A DNA stretch of 64,000 nt from Thermoflexus sp042408815 (GCF_042408815.1 NZ_JBHOQR010000025.1:124001-188000), one strand, 5' to 3'; positions 43,664 to 53,068 are shown, numbered from the stretch's first letter. Notes: generated from the sequence alone by a model not told the origin. A program made the numbers and translations.

Positions 43664-43874
43664 GCCGGCCGCCCACCTCACGCCTCCCCAGGCCTCCACT
43701 CCTACACGCAGCCGTAGTCCCGAAGCCGGCGCTCCAGCTCCTCTCGATCCCCCTCCGGATGGAGGGATCTCTCCCGTTGGTCAGACCAGGCCCCTCAAGC
43801 CTCCGGTCGGGCCCTTTGAGATTATCATTGGGAGAGGGAAGGCCAGCTCCTCATCCCCTTTTCCGGGAGATGCC

Positions 43875-44735
43875 GTGTCGGAGATACGCTTTCAGCGCAT
43901 CGGCCTGGTCTTTCACCCCCAGCGGGCCCATGCCCGCGGCCTGGCGGAGGCAGTGGCGGCACACCTGCGAGAAACCGGACGGGAGCCCGTGCTGGTCTCC
44001 TCGGAGGAGCTGCACGACGGCCCATGGATTTCCGGCTGGGACCTCGCCCTCACGTTCGGCGGGGATGGGCTGTTGCTGCGCGTCGCCCGCTATGCCGCGC
44101 CCGCCGGCGTGCCCATCCTGGGGATCAACCTGGGGCGGGTCGGGTTCCTGACGGAGATCCCGCCGGAGGAGTGGCTGGAGCAGCTGAGCCAGGTGTGGAA
44201 GGGCCATTACTGGGTGGAGCACCGGCTCATGCTGGAGGCCTACTGGATCCGGGAGGATCATCGTCGGGGGCCCTTTTACGCTCTGAACGATGTGGTGGTC
44301 GGTCGCATGGGCCTGGGGCGCATCGTGCGGGTTCGGGTGGAGATCGATGGGCGTTACTTCACGACTTATGTGGGGGATGGCCTGATCGTGGCGACGCCGA
44401 CCGGCAGCACCGCCTATGCCCTGGCCGCCGGTGGCCCCATTCTCCCCCCCGAGCTGAAGAACATTGTTCTGGTCCCCATCGCCCCCCATCTCAGCCTGGA
44501 TCGGGCTGTGGTGCTGGATGAAGGCGTTCGGCTCACCCTCACCGCGCACACGGAGGGCAAAGCCGCCTTCACCATCGATGGGGCCGGGGATGAGCCGATG
44601 GCGGAGGGAGATCGGGTGGAGATCGCGGCGGCGCCGTTCAGCGCACGCTTCCTCCGGCTTCGGGACCGCTCATATTTCTACCATCTCCTGGCAGCCCGTC
44701 TTCGGCGCATGGTCGCGGATGAAAACACCTCCTGA
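43875..44735 (+). CDS. nadK: NAD kinase
   Basis: A 286-residue ATP-dependent NAD kinase making NADP+. It shows the catalytic GGDG motif (about 61-65, LTFGGDGLLLR), GINLGRVGFLTE, the NAD-binding NDVVVGR and ATPTGSTAYALAAGGP. A GTG start at 43875 with GGGAG upstream fits the family N-terminus. The 211-bp gap upstream contains an AT-rich GATTATCATT patch that may be a promoter -10. Confidence 0.94.
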   Translation: MSEIRFQRIGLVFHPQRAHARGLAEAVAAHLRETGREPVLVSSEELHDGPWISGWDLALTFGGDGLLLRVARYAAPAGVPILGINLGRVGFLTEIPPEEWLEQLSQVWKGHYWVEHRLMLEAYWIREDHRRGPFYALNDVVVGRMGLGRIVRVRVEIDGRYFTTYVGDGLIVATPTGSTAYALAAGGPILPPELKNIVLVPIAPHLSLDRAVVLDEGVRLTLTAHTEGKAAFTIDGAGDEPMAEGDRVEIAAAPFSARFLRLRDRSYFYHLLAARLRRMVADENTS

Positions 44736-44805
44736 TCTCCCCCTGGGACGCTCTTTGTACCCGCTATCATTCTTTCAGGAGAGGAAGCCATCTCAGAGGG
44801 GGCCT

Positions 44806-45885
44806 ATGGATGATCTGGGCTACTGGCTGGCGTTCAATCGGGTGATGGGGATCGGGCCGGCGCGCCTGCGGGCCTTATTGCAGTATTTCGGGAATCTGCG
44901 GGCGGCGTGGGAAGCGGACGAGGGGGCATGGCGGGCCGCCGGGCTGGATCAGCGCACCATCCGGAACCTGAGGGAGGCGAAGCGACGGCTCCATCCGGAT
45001 CAGGAGCGGGAGCGGCTGGAGCGGTCAGGAGCGAAGGCCCTCACGTGGGAAGATCCCGCCTATCCCCTGCTGCTGCGCCGCATCCCGGATCCGCCGCCGG
45101 TGCTCTTCCTCCGGGGCCATCTCACTGAGGCGGATCGATGGGCGCTGGCCATCGTAGGGACCCGCCGGCCGACGGCCTACGGGCGGCAGGCGGCGGAATG
45201 GTTCGCCGGGGAGCTGGCGCGATCCGGGATCCCCATTGTCAGCGGGCTGGCCCGGGGGATTGACGCCATCGCCCATGAGGCCGCGCTGAAGGCGGGCGGG
45301 CGAACCATAGCGGTGTTGCCGTGTGGGGTGGATCGCGTGTATCCCCTGGAGCATGCCCGTCTGGCGTCGCGGATCATGGAGCGCGGGGCGCTAATCTCCG
45401 AGCTCCCTCTGGGGGCGCCGGCCGAGCCGGGGAACTTCCCGGCCCGGAACCGATTGATCAGCGGCCTGGCGGTGGGCGTGCTGGTCGTGGAGGCCGGGGC
45501 GACCAGCGGGGCGCTGATCACGGCGTCCCATGCGGCGGATCAGGGGCGAGAGGTCTTTGCCATCCCGGGAAGCATCTTCTCCCCGGCCAGCCAGGGAACC
45601 AACCGGCTGATCCGAGAGGGAGCGACCCCGGTGACTTCCCCGAATGAGCTTCTGGAAGCCCTCAACTGGTCCACGGCGGCCCAGCAGGTGGAAGCCCAGC
45701 TTCAGCTGCCTGCGGATCCGACCGAAGCGCGCCTGCTGGAAGTGCTCAGTCGGGAGCCGCAGCACATCGATGACATCGCGCGGGCGGCCGGGCTGCCGGT
45801 GGCGCAGGTGAGCAGCGCGTTGACGATGATGGAGCTGAAGGGGATGGTCCGTCATCTCGGCGCCATGCATTACGTGCGCGCGTGA
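44806..45885 (+). CDS. dprA: DNA-protecting/processing protein DprA
   Basis: A 359-residue protein with an N-terminal helix-hairpin-helix-like region (GIGPARLRALLQYFG), the Rossmann-type DprA core (AIVGTRRPTAYGRQ, SGLARGIDAIAHEAAL, VLPCGVDRVYP, FPARNRLISGLA, EAGATSGALITA, FAIPGSI) and a C-terminal winged helix (about 295-359). DprA loads RecA on incoming single-stranded DNA in natural transformation. Ribosome-binding site AGAGGGGGC; 70 bp after nadK and probably co-transcribed. Confidence 0.95.
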   Translation: MDDLGYWLAFNRVMGIGPARLRALLQYFGNLRAAWEADEGAWRAAGLDQRTIRNLREAKRRLHPDQERERLERSGAKALTWEDPAYPLLLRRIPDPPPVLFLRGHLTEADRWALAIVGTRRPTAYGRQAAEWFAGELARSGIPIVSGLARGIDAIAHEAALKAGGRTIAVLPCGVDRVYPLEHARLASRIMERGALISELPLGAPAEPGNFPARNRLISGLAVGVLVVEAGATSGALITASHAADQGREVFAIPGSIFSPASQGTNRLIREGATPVTSPNELLEALNWSTAAQQVEAQLQLPADPTEARLLEVLSREPQHIDDIARAAGLPVAQVSSALTMMELKGMVRHLGAMHYVRA

Positions 45886-45941
45886 TCGGGAAGGCGCATG
45901 CGGGAGATCCGACTCCGGGCCTCGCATAGGGCGCATGGCTC

Positions 45942-45971
45942 TTGACCGCAAGCTGCCGCCCATGCTACATG
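45942..45971 (+). promoter_or_regulatory. Candidate promoter of the cyclase gene
   Basis: TTGACC (45942-45947), an 18-bp spacer and TACATG (45966-45971) are followed by a strikingly AT-rich tract (TTATATTACATAAAATTT) just before the ribosome-binding site. Alternative -10 hexamers exist within that tract. Confidence 0.4.
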
Positions 45972-46002
45972 CTTATATTACATAAAATTTAGGGAGGGAG
46001 CC

Positions 46003-47199
46003 ATGTGTGGACCGCAGGTCTACGAGGCGATGACTCGGGCCTGGAGCCGCCGGGATTTCCTCAAAATGATGGGCGGCGCAATGGCCGCCGCGATGCTCCC
46101 TGCTCCACGCCTAACGGTCTGGCCCTGGCTGACTGTGGAGATCCACGGCGCGCGCGAAGGCAACCTCGTTTCCTTCACCCTCACCGTCCGCAACCTCACC
46201 GAGGAAACGATCTCCGACCTCTATATCGCCGGCCACGTCCCCCGCAACGCGGATTTCGTCGCTGCCACAGCCACCCCCCCGCGGGCATGGTTCCGGGGCT
46301 TTGAGGCAGAAGGCGGGGACCTCCAGTCGGCGGTCTGGCTGGCGGAGGCGATCCCCCCCAAAGGCACTCTGGGACCCTTCGGCTATCAGGTGGCCCCCCA
46401 TCCCGCCGCTACCCTGGTGAGCGCCCACGGGTTCGTCTCCTGGCAGAAGCCCGCTTACGGCGAGGCCGCTTCCGCCCCCGTCGGCGTGATGGTGCGGACC
46501 GCTGTCCGCGTCTTCCAGCGCAAGGTGGATCTTACCTATGTGCAGAACCCCCGCTTCCCGATCTGGCCCGGCGCCCCTCGGCTGGAGATCGAGAACGTCT
46601 TCAACCACGCGCAACACGGCTTCTACGCCAACCGCTGGCGCATCTACGAGCACCATGGCACCCACATGGACGCCCCGGTTCACTTCGGGAAGAACGCCCT
46701 GACGATCGAGCGGCTCCCGGCAGAGGTCCTGGTCGCCCCCGCGGCGGTTATCGACATCCGGGACCGGGCGCGGCGGAACCCGGACGCCCAGCTGACTCCC
46801 GATGACATCCGGGCCTGGGAGCGGCGTTACGGGCGGCTGCCGGACGGCGCGGTGGTGTTCATGTGGAGCGGATGGGGAGCCCGGGTGGATGATGAGGCGG
46901 CTTATCGGAACATGGATGCCCAGGGGGTGATGCACTTCCCGGGCTTCCACCCGGACGCAGCGGAGTTCCTCCTGAAGGAGCGTCACATCGTCGGCATCGG
47001 GGTGGATACCCTGAGCCTGGACTACGGGGCCTCTCGGGATTTCAAGACGCACTACACCATCCTCCCCGCCAACAAGTGGGGGCTGGAGAACGTCGCTAAC
47101 TTGGGCCGCATCCCGCCCGCGGGGGCGATGGTCTTCGTCGGCGCCCTGCGCATTGAAGGCGCCTCCGGAGGTCCGGTCCGGCTGATCGCGGTATGGTGA
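46003..47199 (+). CDS. Tat-exported cyclase-family (kynurenine-formamidase-like) protein with N-terminal beta domain
   Basis: A 398-residue protein. Residues 14-35 form a twin-arginine signal (SRRDFLKMMGG plus an Ala-rich hydrophobic stretch), so it is exported folded. Residues about 43-140 resemble a DUF11/CARDB-like immunoglobulin-type domain (VSFTLTVRNLTEETISDLYI). The rest is a metal-dependent cyclase domain (PF04199) with the signature HHGTHMDAPVHF, DIRDRAR and GVDTLSLDYG. Cyclase-family members hydrolyse N-formylkynurenine or related cyclic or amide compounds; the substrate here is unknown. The fusion and export are unusual for the family. Confidence 0.85.
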   Translation: MCGPQVYEAMTRAWSRRDFLKMMGGAMAAAMLPAPRLTVWPWLTVEIHGAREGNLVSFTLTVRNLTEETISDLYIAGHVPRNADFVAATATPPRAWFRGFEAEGGDLQSAVWLAEAIPPKGTLGPFGYQVAPHPAATLVSAHGFVSWQKPAYGEAASAPVGVMVRTAVRVFQRKVDLTYVQNPRFPIWPGAPRLEIENVFNHAQHGFYANRWRIYEHHGTHMDAPVHFGKNALTIERLPAEVLVAPAAVIDIRDRARRNPDAQLTPDDIRAWERRYGRLPDGAVVFMWSGWGARVDDEAAYRNMDAQGVMHFPGFHPDAAEFLLKERHIVGIGVDTLSLDYGASRDFKTHYTILPANKWGLENVANLGRIPPAGAMVFVGALRIEGASGGPVRLIAVW

Positions 47200-47274
47200 G
47201 GAGCGCGGGGAGCATGGCGGCAGGGACGCGGCGTGGCTGCGCCCCTGCCATCTATATTTCCGAAGGAGGTTGCC

Positions 47275-49188
47275 ATGGCGGTGAAGGAGTTGGTTGCGGA
47301 TATCCGTCATCTCAGCGGCGAGGTGTATTATCCTTCCCCCGAGGTCCTGGAGCGCGCCTACATCAAAGATTACCCTTCCCTCTACCAGCGGGCGATGCAG
47401 GACCTCGAGGCGTTCTGGGCTGAGCGTGCGGAGGAGCTGGACTGGTTCCGAAAGTGGGATCGTGTCCTGGATGACAGCGGGAAGCCCTTCTACAAGTGGT
47501 TCGTGGGCGGCCAGATCAATATCTGCTACAATGCGGTGGACCGCCATATGAAGACCTGGCGTAGGAACAAGGTGGCCCTCTACTGGGAGGGGGAGAACGG
47601 CGAGCGCCGGGTCCTTAGCTATTATGATCTCTACAAGGAAGTCAACCGCTTCGCCAACGTCCTGAAGGCCCTGGGGGTGCGCAAGGGCGACCGGGTGACC
47701 ATCTACATGCCCCGGATCCCCGAGTTGCCCATTGCCATGCTGGCCTGCGCCCGCATCGGGGCGATCCATAGCGTGGTTTTCGCCGGCTTCTCGGTGGAAG
47801 CCCTCCACACCCGCATCGAGGACTCCAAATCCCGTGTGGTGATCACCGCCGACGGCGGATTCATGAACGGGCGCATCGTGGAGACCAAGCGCACCGTTGA
47901 TGAAGCTGTCCGTCGTGCCCCCTCTGTGGAGCATGTGCTGGTGGTCCGCCGCACCCGCCACGAGGTGCCCATGGAGCCGGGGCGGGATTATTTCTACGAT
48001 GAGCTGGCGCGGCTCCCCTTCGCCCAGGGCGAATGCCCGGTAGAGGTCACCGACGCTGAGGATCCCCTTTACATCCTCTACACCTCCGGCACCACTGGCG
48101 CCCCCAAGGGCCAGGTCCACGTGCACGGTGGCTATGCAGTCTACATCTATACCACGATGAAATGGGTCTTTGACATCAAGGATGAGGACATCTGGTGGTG
48201 CACAGCGGACCCCGGGTGGGTAACGGGGCACTCCTATATTGTCTATGCGCCGTTGATGCTGGGGGCCACCAGCGTGATGTATGAGGGTGCGCCGACATAT
48301 CCGTATCCGGATCGCTGGTGGAGCATTGTGGAGAAATATGGGGTGACGGTGCTCTACACGACCCCCACGGCCATCCGGGGGTTGATGCGGTTTGGGGACG
48401 AATGGCCCAATCGGCGCAACCTCTCCTCCCTCCGCCTGCTGGGCACGGTGGGCGAGCCGATCAACCCGGAAGCCTGGCGCTGGTATTACCGGGTGATCGG
48501 GAAGGAGCGCTGCCCCATCATGGACACCTGGTGGATGACGGAAACCGGTGGCTTCATGATCACCCCCATGCCTTGCCTGCCCCTCAAGCCAGGCTCGGCG
48601 ACCATGCCCTTCCCGGGCATCCGGGCGGAGGTGGTGGATGAGAACGGCAACCCTTGCCCGCCTGGGGTGGAGGGCTACCTGGTGATCCAGACGCCGTGGC
48701 CCGGGATGAGTCGCACGCTCTACGGCGACCCCGAGCGCTATGTGAAGACCTACTGGTCGAAGTATCCCGGCTGGTTCTTCACGGGCGATTCCGCCCGGCG
48801 GGATGAGGATGGCTACTTCTACATCATCGGGCGGGTGGACGATGTGCTGAAGGTGAGTGGCTATCGCCTGGGCACAGCGGAAATCGAGTCGGCGCTGGTG
48901 GCCCATCCGGCGGTGGCCGAGGCCGCGGCCATCGGCCTGCCCCACGAGGTGAAGGGGGAAGGGATCCACTGCTATGTGATCCTCAAGGCGGGCTACAGCC
49001 CCAGCGAGGCCCTGGCCGAGGAGCTGCGCCAACATGTGGCCCAGCTGATCGGCCCCATCGCCCGGCCCGAGGCCATCCACTTCGTGGACAAGCTCCCCAA
49101 GACCCGGTCGGGGAAGATCATGCGCCGGGTGCTGCGGGCTCGTGCCCTGGGCCTGCCGGAAGGGGATCTCTCCACGCTGGAGGAGTGA
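47275..49188 (+). CDS. acs: Acetate--CoA ligase (acetyl-CoA synthetase)
   Basis: A 637-residue ANL enzyme forming acetyl-CoA (or propionyl-CoA) from the acid, ATP and CoA. Motifs: YTSGTTGAPKG, TADPGWVTGHSY, DTWWMTETGG, FTGDSARRDEDGY, GRVDDVLKVSGYRLG and the regulatory, acetylatable Lys in PKTRSGKIMRR. Length matches Acs. The ATG at 47275 follows a perfect AAGGAGG. The leader includes an imperfect hairpin (about 47212-47250). A strong terminator follows. Confidence 0.95.
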   Translation: MAVKELVADIRHLSGEVYYPSPEVLERAYIKDYPSLYQRAMQDLEAFWAERAEELDWFRKWDRVLDDSGKPFYKWFVGGQINICYNAVDRHMKTWRRNKVALYWEGENGERRVLSYYDLYKEVNRFANVLKALGVRKGDRVTIYMPRIPELPIAMLACARIGAIHSVVFAGFSVEALHTRIEDSKSRVVITADGGFMNGRIVETKRTVDEAVRRAPSVEHVLVVRRTRHEVPMEPGRDYFYDELARLPFAQGECPVEVTDAEDPLYILYTSGTTGAPKGQVHVHGGYAVYIYTTMKWVFDIKDEDIWWCTADPGWVTGHSYIVYAPLMLGATSVMYEGAPTYPYPDRWWSIVEKYGVTVLYTTPTAIRGLMRFGDEWPNRRNLSSLRLLGTVGEPINPEAWRWYYRVIGKERCPIMDTWWMTETGGFMITPMPCLPLKPGSATMPFPGIRAEVVDENGNPCPPGVEGYLVIQTPWPGMSRTLYGDPERYVKTYWSKYPGWFFTGDSARRDEDGYFYIIGRVDDVLKVSGYRLGTAEIESALVAHPAVAEAAAIGLPHEVKGEGIHCYVILKAGYSPSEALAEELRQHVAQLIGPIARPEAIHFVDKLPKTRSGKIMRRVLRARALGLPEGDLSTLEE

Positions 49189-49222
49189 GGGGAAGGTGGC
49201 TTGTCGGTTCCGGATGGGCGAT

Positions 49223-49264
49223 AGCGGGGGGTCGATGGGGCATCAGCCGACCCCCCGCTTTTTT
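49223..49264 (+). terminator. Rho-independent terminator of acs
   Basis: A perfect 12-bp stem AGCGGGGGGTCG / CGACCCCCCGCT (49223-49234, 49248-49259) is followed by a run of six T. It lies 35 bp after the acs stop and is the clearest intrinsic terminator in the window. Confidence 0.9.
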
Positions 49265-49289
49265 CCGGCTGGCGCGGACCACCGACCCT

Positions 49290-49357
49290 TTGAAATCGCC
49301 CCCTGAGGCGCTGCGCGTCAAGCGTCGGCATGCGCCGACACGTTCTGGCCGGCGCAG
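49290..49357. repeat. Dispersed intergenic repeat, copy 2
   Basis: Block order and much of the sequence match 11511-11584: AAATCGCCCC, TGAGGCGCTG, CAAGCGTCG, a GTCGGC-ATGC-GCCGAC dyad and CCGGCGCAG. It lies in the 305-bp gap between acs and the mutase subunit; no gene is seen there. Confidence 0.45.
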
Positions 49358-49493
49358 CGGCTCGCCCCGGGCATAAGCCCGGCGGTGGCTATCCGGAAGG
49401 AGGATGGGAAAGCCAAACTCCGGGGAGCGGTGGGTTAAAATAATGAAGTAGGCCAGGCGAACGCTGGATTGATCCCATCCGGCGAGGTCTGTC

Positions 49494-49931
49494 ATGGGTC
49501 GTAAAATCCGTGTGCTCATTGCCAAGCCGGGGCTGGACGGCCATGATCGGGGCGCCAAGGTGATCGCCCGCGCTCTACGGGATGCCGGGTTCGAGGTGAT
49601 CTATACGGGCCTGCGGCAGACCCCCGAGATGATCGCCGAGGCGGCGTTGCAGGAGGATGTGGATGTGGTGGGTCTCTCGATCCTCTCCGGAGCCCATATG
49701 ACGCTGCTCCCCCGGGTGGTGGAGGAGCTCCGGAAACGGGGGCTGGACGATGTGCTGGTGATCGCTGGGGGGATCATCCCTGAGGAGGACATCCCCGCGC
49801 TGAAGGCCGCGGGCATCCGGGAGGTTTTCGGACCTGGCACCAGCACCGAGACCATTGTGCAGTTCATCTGCGCGCATTTCGGCATCCGTCCGGAAGATCT
49901 TAAAGCGGCCGGCGAGCCGGCGCTTCCCTGA
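49494..49931 (+). CDS. Methylmalonyl-CoA mutase cobalamin-binding subunit
   Basis: A 145-residue B12-binding domain as a separate small subunit. The DxHxxG cobalamin motif is Asp15-Gly-His17-Asp-Arg-Gly20 (PGLDGHDRGAK), followed by GLSILSGAHM and AGGIIPEEDI, typical of the adenosylcobalamin mutase C-terminal family. The large catalytic subunit is not in the window. The MeaB chaperone gene follows 9 bp later. Confidence 0.93.
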   Translation: MGRKIRVLIAKPGLDGHDRGAKVIARALRDAGFEVIYTGLRQTPEMIAEAALQEDVDVVGLSILSGAHMTLLPRVVEELRKRGLDDVLVIAGGIIPEEDIPALKAAGIREVFGPGTSTETIVQFICAHFGIRPEDLKAAGEPALP

Positions 49932-49940
49932 GGATGCCAT

Positions 49941-50957
49941 ATGGGGGGACAGCCCTTGATGCGAGATCCCATGGCTCTCTTCGAGCGCGCCCGCGCAGGG
50001 GATCGCCGGGCGCTGGCGCGATTGCTTTCTATGCTGGAAGAGGAGGGCGAGGCCGCCGTTCAGATCAGCGCGCGCCTCTTCCCCTTCACGGGCAACGCCT
50101 ATGTCATTGGGATCACCGGCCCTCCGGGCTCCGGGAAGAGCACGCTGGTCAACGCTTTAACCCGCGCTTACCGGGAGCGGGGGGAAACGGTGGGGATTGT
50201 CGCGGTGGACCCCAGCAGCCCTTTCACAGGCGGAGCCCTGCTGGGGGATCGCGTCCGGATGCAGGATGTGGCCGGCGATCCGGGGGTCTTTATCCGCAGC
50301 ATGGCTACGCGGGGCAGCCTGGGCGGCCTGGCCCGCGCCACTCGGGAGATCATCCGGGCACTGGATGCAGTCGGCTTCCAGCGGATCCTGGTGGAGACGG
50401 TGGGGGCGGGACAGGTCGAGGTCGATATCGCCCAGGCCGCGGATACGGTCGTTGTGGTTCAGGCCCCCGGGCTTGGGGACGATATCCAGGCCATCAAGGC
50501 GGGGATCCTGGAGATCGCAGACATCCTGGTGGTCAACAAGGCGGATCGGGAGGGAGCGGCGGCTACCCTGCATATCCTGCGGTCCATGCTCTCCCTGGGC
50601 CAGCCCGCGGTGGTTCGCCACCATGGGCAGGCGATGGCCATCCAGCGCGTGGAGCCGTCTCGGGAAGGATGGACGCCGCCGATCCTTCAGACGGTGGCGA
50701 CTTCCGGCCGGGGGATCCCGGAGCTGGTGGAGGCCATTGAGCGCCACCGGGCTTATCTGGAGGAAAGCGGCGAAGGAGAAGCCCGGAGGCGGCGGCGGAT
50801 CGCGGAGGAGCTGGCCACCCTCGCCCGGGAGCGTTTGTGGGTGCGGGTGATGCATCAGGTCGGTCGCGCCCGTTTGGACGGCCTGGTGGATCAGCTGCTC
50901 CGCCGGGAGATCGATCTGCACACCGCCGTGGAGCGACTGTTGGAGGATATCCGATAG
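49941..50957 (+). CDS. meaB: Methylmalonyl-CoA mutase-associated GTPase MeaB/ArgK
   Basis: A 338-residue G3E-family GTPase that protects and reloads adenosylcobalamin on methylmalonyl-CoA mutase. GTP-binding motifs: Walker A GPPGSGKSTL (about 61-69), DPSSPFTGGALLGDRVRM (switch region), the switch II Glu in ETVGAGQVEVDI and NKAD (about 199). The C-terminal dimerisation region RRRRRIAEELATLARERL is present. Together with the preceding mutase subunit it defines a propionate/odd-chain degradation unit. Confidence 0.94.
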   Translation: MGGQPLMRDPMALFERARAGDRRALARLLSMLEEEGEAAVQISARLFPFTGNAYVIGITGPPGSGKSTLVNALTRAYRERGETVGIVAVDPSSPFTGGALLGDRVRMQDVAGDPGVFIRSMATRGSLGGLARATREIIRALDAVGFQRILVETVGAGQVEVDIAQAADTVVVVQAPGLGDDIQAIKAGILEIADILVVNKADREGAAATLHILRSMLSLGQPAVVRHHGQAMAIQRVEPSREGWTPPILQTVATSGRGIPELVEAIERHRAYLEESGEGEARRRRRIAEELATLARERLWVRVMHQVGRARLDGLVDQLLRREIDLHTAVERLLEDIR

Positions 50958-50974
50958 CCCATCGAAGGAGAACG

Positions 50975-51010
50975 GGGAGCGGGCGGAGAAGCCGCTCCCT
51001 TCATCTCTTC
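50975..51010 (+). terminator. Probable terminator of the mutase subunit-meaB unit
   Basis: GGGAGCGG / CCGCTCCC (50976-50983 with 50993-51000) with a 9-nt loop is followed by a pyrimidine-rich TTCATCTCTT. It lies 18 bp past the meaB stop. Confidence 0.45.
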
Positions 51011-51043
51011 GGGAACATCAGCGGGAGATGGAGCGATGCGCCC

Positions 51044-52111
51044 ATGACGGTTCGAGTGGTCTTGGATGCGATGGGAGGCGATCACGCCCCACAGGTCCCG
51101 GTAGAGGGGGCGCTATGGGCGCTGCGGGAGATCCCGGAGCTTCACGTGATCCTGGTCGGCCAGGAGGAGCGGATCCGCGCTGAGCTGGCCCGCCATTCCC
51201 CGAAAGGCCTCTCGTTTTCCATCGTTCATGCCTCCCAGGTGGTGGAGATGCATGAGCGCACCATCGCTGTGAAAACCAAACAGGATTCCTCCATGGGGGT
51301 GGGCATGCGCCTGGTGCGCTCCGGGGAAGCTGAGGCGTTCGTTTCCATGGGGAACACCGGAGCGGTGATGGCGGCGGCCCTGTTCCATCTGGGGCGGATC
51401 CCGGGCATCGATCGCCCTGCCCTGGCCACGGTTTACCCCACCGCTCACCGGCCGTGTCTTCTCCTCGATATCGGCGCGAACACGGATCCCCAGCCATGGC
51501 ATCTGTTCCAGTTCGCCATCATGGGCGCCATATATGCGGAGCGAGTGCTGGGCTGGCCGAATCCGCGGGTGGGGATCCTCTCCAACGGCGAGGAGCCGGG
51601 TAAGGGATCCATCCGGGTTCAGGAAGCTTACCGTCTCCTTCAGGAAAGCGGATTGAATTTTATCGGGAATGTGGAGGGGAAGGATCTATCCCGGGGTCTG
51701 GCGGAGGTGGTGGTCACGGACGGCTTCACTGGGAACGTGGTGATCAAGCATCTCGAGGGCACAGTATCCTTCCTGGCCCGTTTCCTGAAGGCCCAGCTGA
51801 CTGATGGGGTGCTGGATCGGCTCGGCTTGGCGCTGGCGTTGCCGGGCCTGATCCTCGCCGCGCCCGGGCTGTTGTGCCTGCTGCCCAGCCTCCGGCGGGT
51901 CTTCCAGCGGCTGGATTATCGGGAATATGGAGGCGCGCCGCTGCTGGGGGTCAACGGCGTGGTGGTGATCGGGCACGGGCGCTCGGATGCGAAGGCCGTG
52001 AAGCATGCCATCCACATGGCGGTCCGGGCGGTGAAGGAGGGAATGCTGGAGCGGATCCGGGAAGGTCTGGAGTCGATCCCCCAGGTGCGCTCCCCCATGG
52101 GGTCGGCGTAG
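51044..52111 (+). CDS. plsX: Phosphate acyltransferase PlsX
   Basis: A 355-residue acyl-ACP:phosphate acyltransferase that makes acyl-phosphate for phosphatidic acid synthesis. Family landmarks: VVLDAMGGDHAP at the start, DSSMGVGMRLV, SMGNTGAVMAAAL, LDIGANTD, GILSNGEEPGKG, FIGNVEGKDL and VTDGFTGNVVIK. Often next to ACP/fab genes, here it stands behind meaB. No clear Shine-Dalgarno is present before this ATG, but the N-terminus matches the family exactly. Confidence 0.94.
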   Translation: MTVRVVLDAMGGDHAPQVPVEGALWALREIPELHVILVGQEERIRAELARHSPKGLSFSIVHASQVVEMHERTIAVKTKQDSSMGVGMRLVRSGEAEAFVSMGNTGAVMAAALFHLGRIPGIDRPALATVYPTAHRPCLLLDIGANTDPQPWHLFQFAIMGAIYAERVLGWPNPRVGILSNGEEPGKGSIRVQEAYRLLQESGLNFIGNVEGKDLSRGLAEVVVTDGFTGNVVIKHLEGTVSFLARFLKAQLTDGVLDRLGLALALPGLILAAPGLLCLLPSLRRVFQRLDYREYGGAPLLGVNGVVVIGHGRSDAKAVKHAIHMAVRAVKEGMLERIREGLESIPQVRSPMGSA

Positions 52112-52136
52112 AAGGCGCGCGGATTCAGGGACAACG

Positions 52137-52797
52137 TCAATCCTGCTGAAGCGTTCCCTCCCCCGAGGACCAGCGGGTGATCCGCCAGCGGCCTCCCTGG
52201 GCGGCCAGCCGGTAGATCTCCCCCGGATAGGTGACCACTCGGTCGACAATCCCGCGCTGGCCCGACGGGCAGACCAGGCCCGCCCGATAGATCCAGGTCT
52301 CCTTCGTCCGCACCTCGACGAGATTGGGGCCGAGGGGCGAGGCGGGAACGCACCCGCGGATCTCCCACCGGATCTCCTGGATCGTGGCCCGGATCGCCTG
52401 GGCGGCTTGTCGCAGGCGGTCAGCCTGCCGTCGGGCCTCCGGCGCGGTGTCTCCCCATGCTGCAGTGAGCGAGTCGGATGCCCCCCGGCCCAGGATATCC
52501 GCTTCCTGCGCGGTGTTCCTGCGCGGTGTTCGCCTGTTCGATCGCCTGCAGCACGCCGGGGTCGCACCGGAGCGCGGAAAGCGTGGGCGAGGTTGGGATC
52601 GGGAAGGGTGACGCGGCCGGTGTAGGCATCGGAGGGGAGGGCTCCGGGGAGCGCGGAGGGATGGACGATGGGAAGGGCTGCAGGATAGGGGAAGGAATGG
52701 GAACCTGCGCCACGCCCAGTGGGGTCGGCGAGGGCCGGAGAGGGGATGGACCCATCCCATGAGGGATGTGGGAAATCCTGCCCTCTTCCTTCTCCAC
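52137..52797 (-). pseudogene. Frameshifted Pro/Ser-rich protein with ARC6-IMS-like C-terminal domain
   Basis: Two minus-strand frames together encode one protein. The upstream frame has a Pro/Ser linker (SPEPSPPMPTPAASPFPIPT) then CDPGVLQAIEQANTAQE; the downstream frame continues ADILGRGASDSLTAAWGD to RWRITRWSSGEGTLQQD at 52137. They are separated by a perfect tandem duplication of 13 bp (52505-52517 and 52518-52530). Removing one copy restores a single frame through NTAQEADILG. The downstream domain resembles small extracytoplasmic IMS/DUF4101-like folds (tentative). The true N-terminus, perhaps a signal or membrane anchor, is not clear; the listed start is a GTG. Confidence 0.65.
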
Positions 52798-53068
52798 GGC
52801 CCTTTCGCCATAGAGTCGACCGGAGGAACTTTCGCCCCGATCCCCGAGGGTGGTTGCACAGCGCTGTGCGAGTTCGTGGGTCGCCTTTCATCATGCGGAC
52901 AAACGATCGAAGATGCAAGCGATCCGCATCCGGTGCCCGTCCGCCCCAAAACATCGCTTTCCGATGGTTGAGGGTCCAGCGAAGCCGCTCGGGGGATGAG
53001 CAGAGAGAAGGCCCTCTTCGCAGCGGGGCTGTCGGTTAGCCCATGGTGGGCGAGAGGAGATCCCCGGT

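Noticed and set aside
43702..43793. Short minus-strand stretch ending in EELERRLRDYGCV
   Set aside because: Protein-like, but only about 29 residues between two in-frame stops and with no start or ribosome-binding site; could be a relic but is too short to call.
46111..49080. 989-residue minus-strand open frame opposite the cyclase and acs genes
   Set aside because: His/Pro/Gly-rich composition typical of GC-rich antisense frames; the plus-strand genes have clear family motifs.
51686..52954. 422-residue minus-strand open frame overlapping the end of plsX
   Set aside because: Out of frame with the recognisable Pro-rich/IMS-like protein and antisense to plsX.
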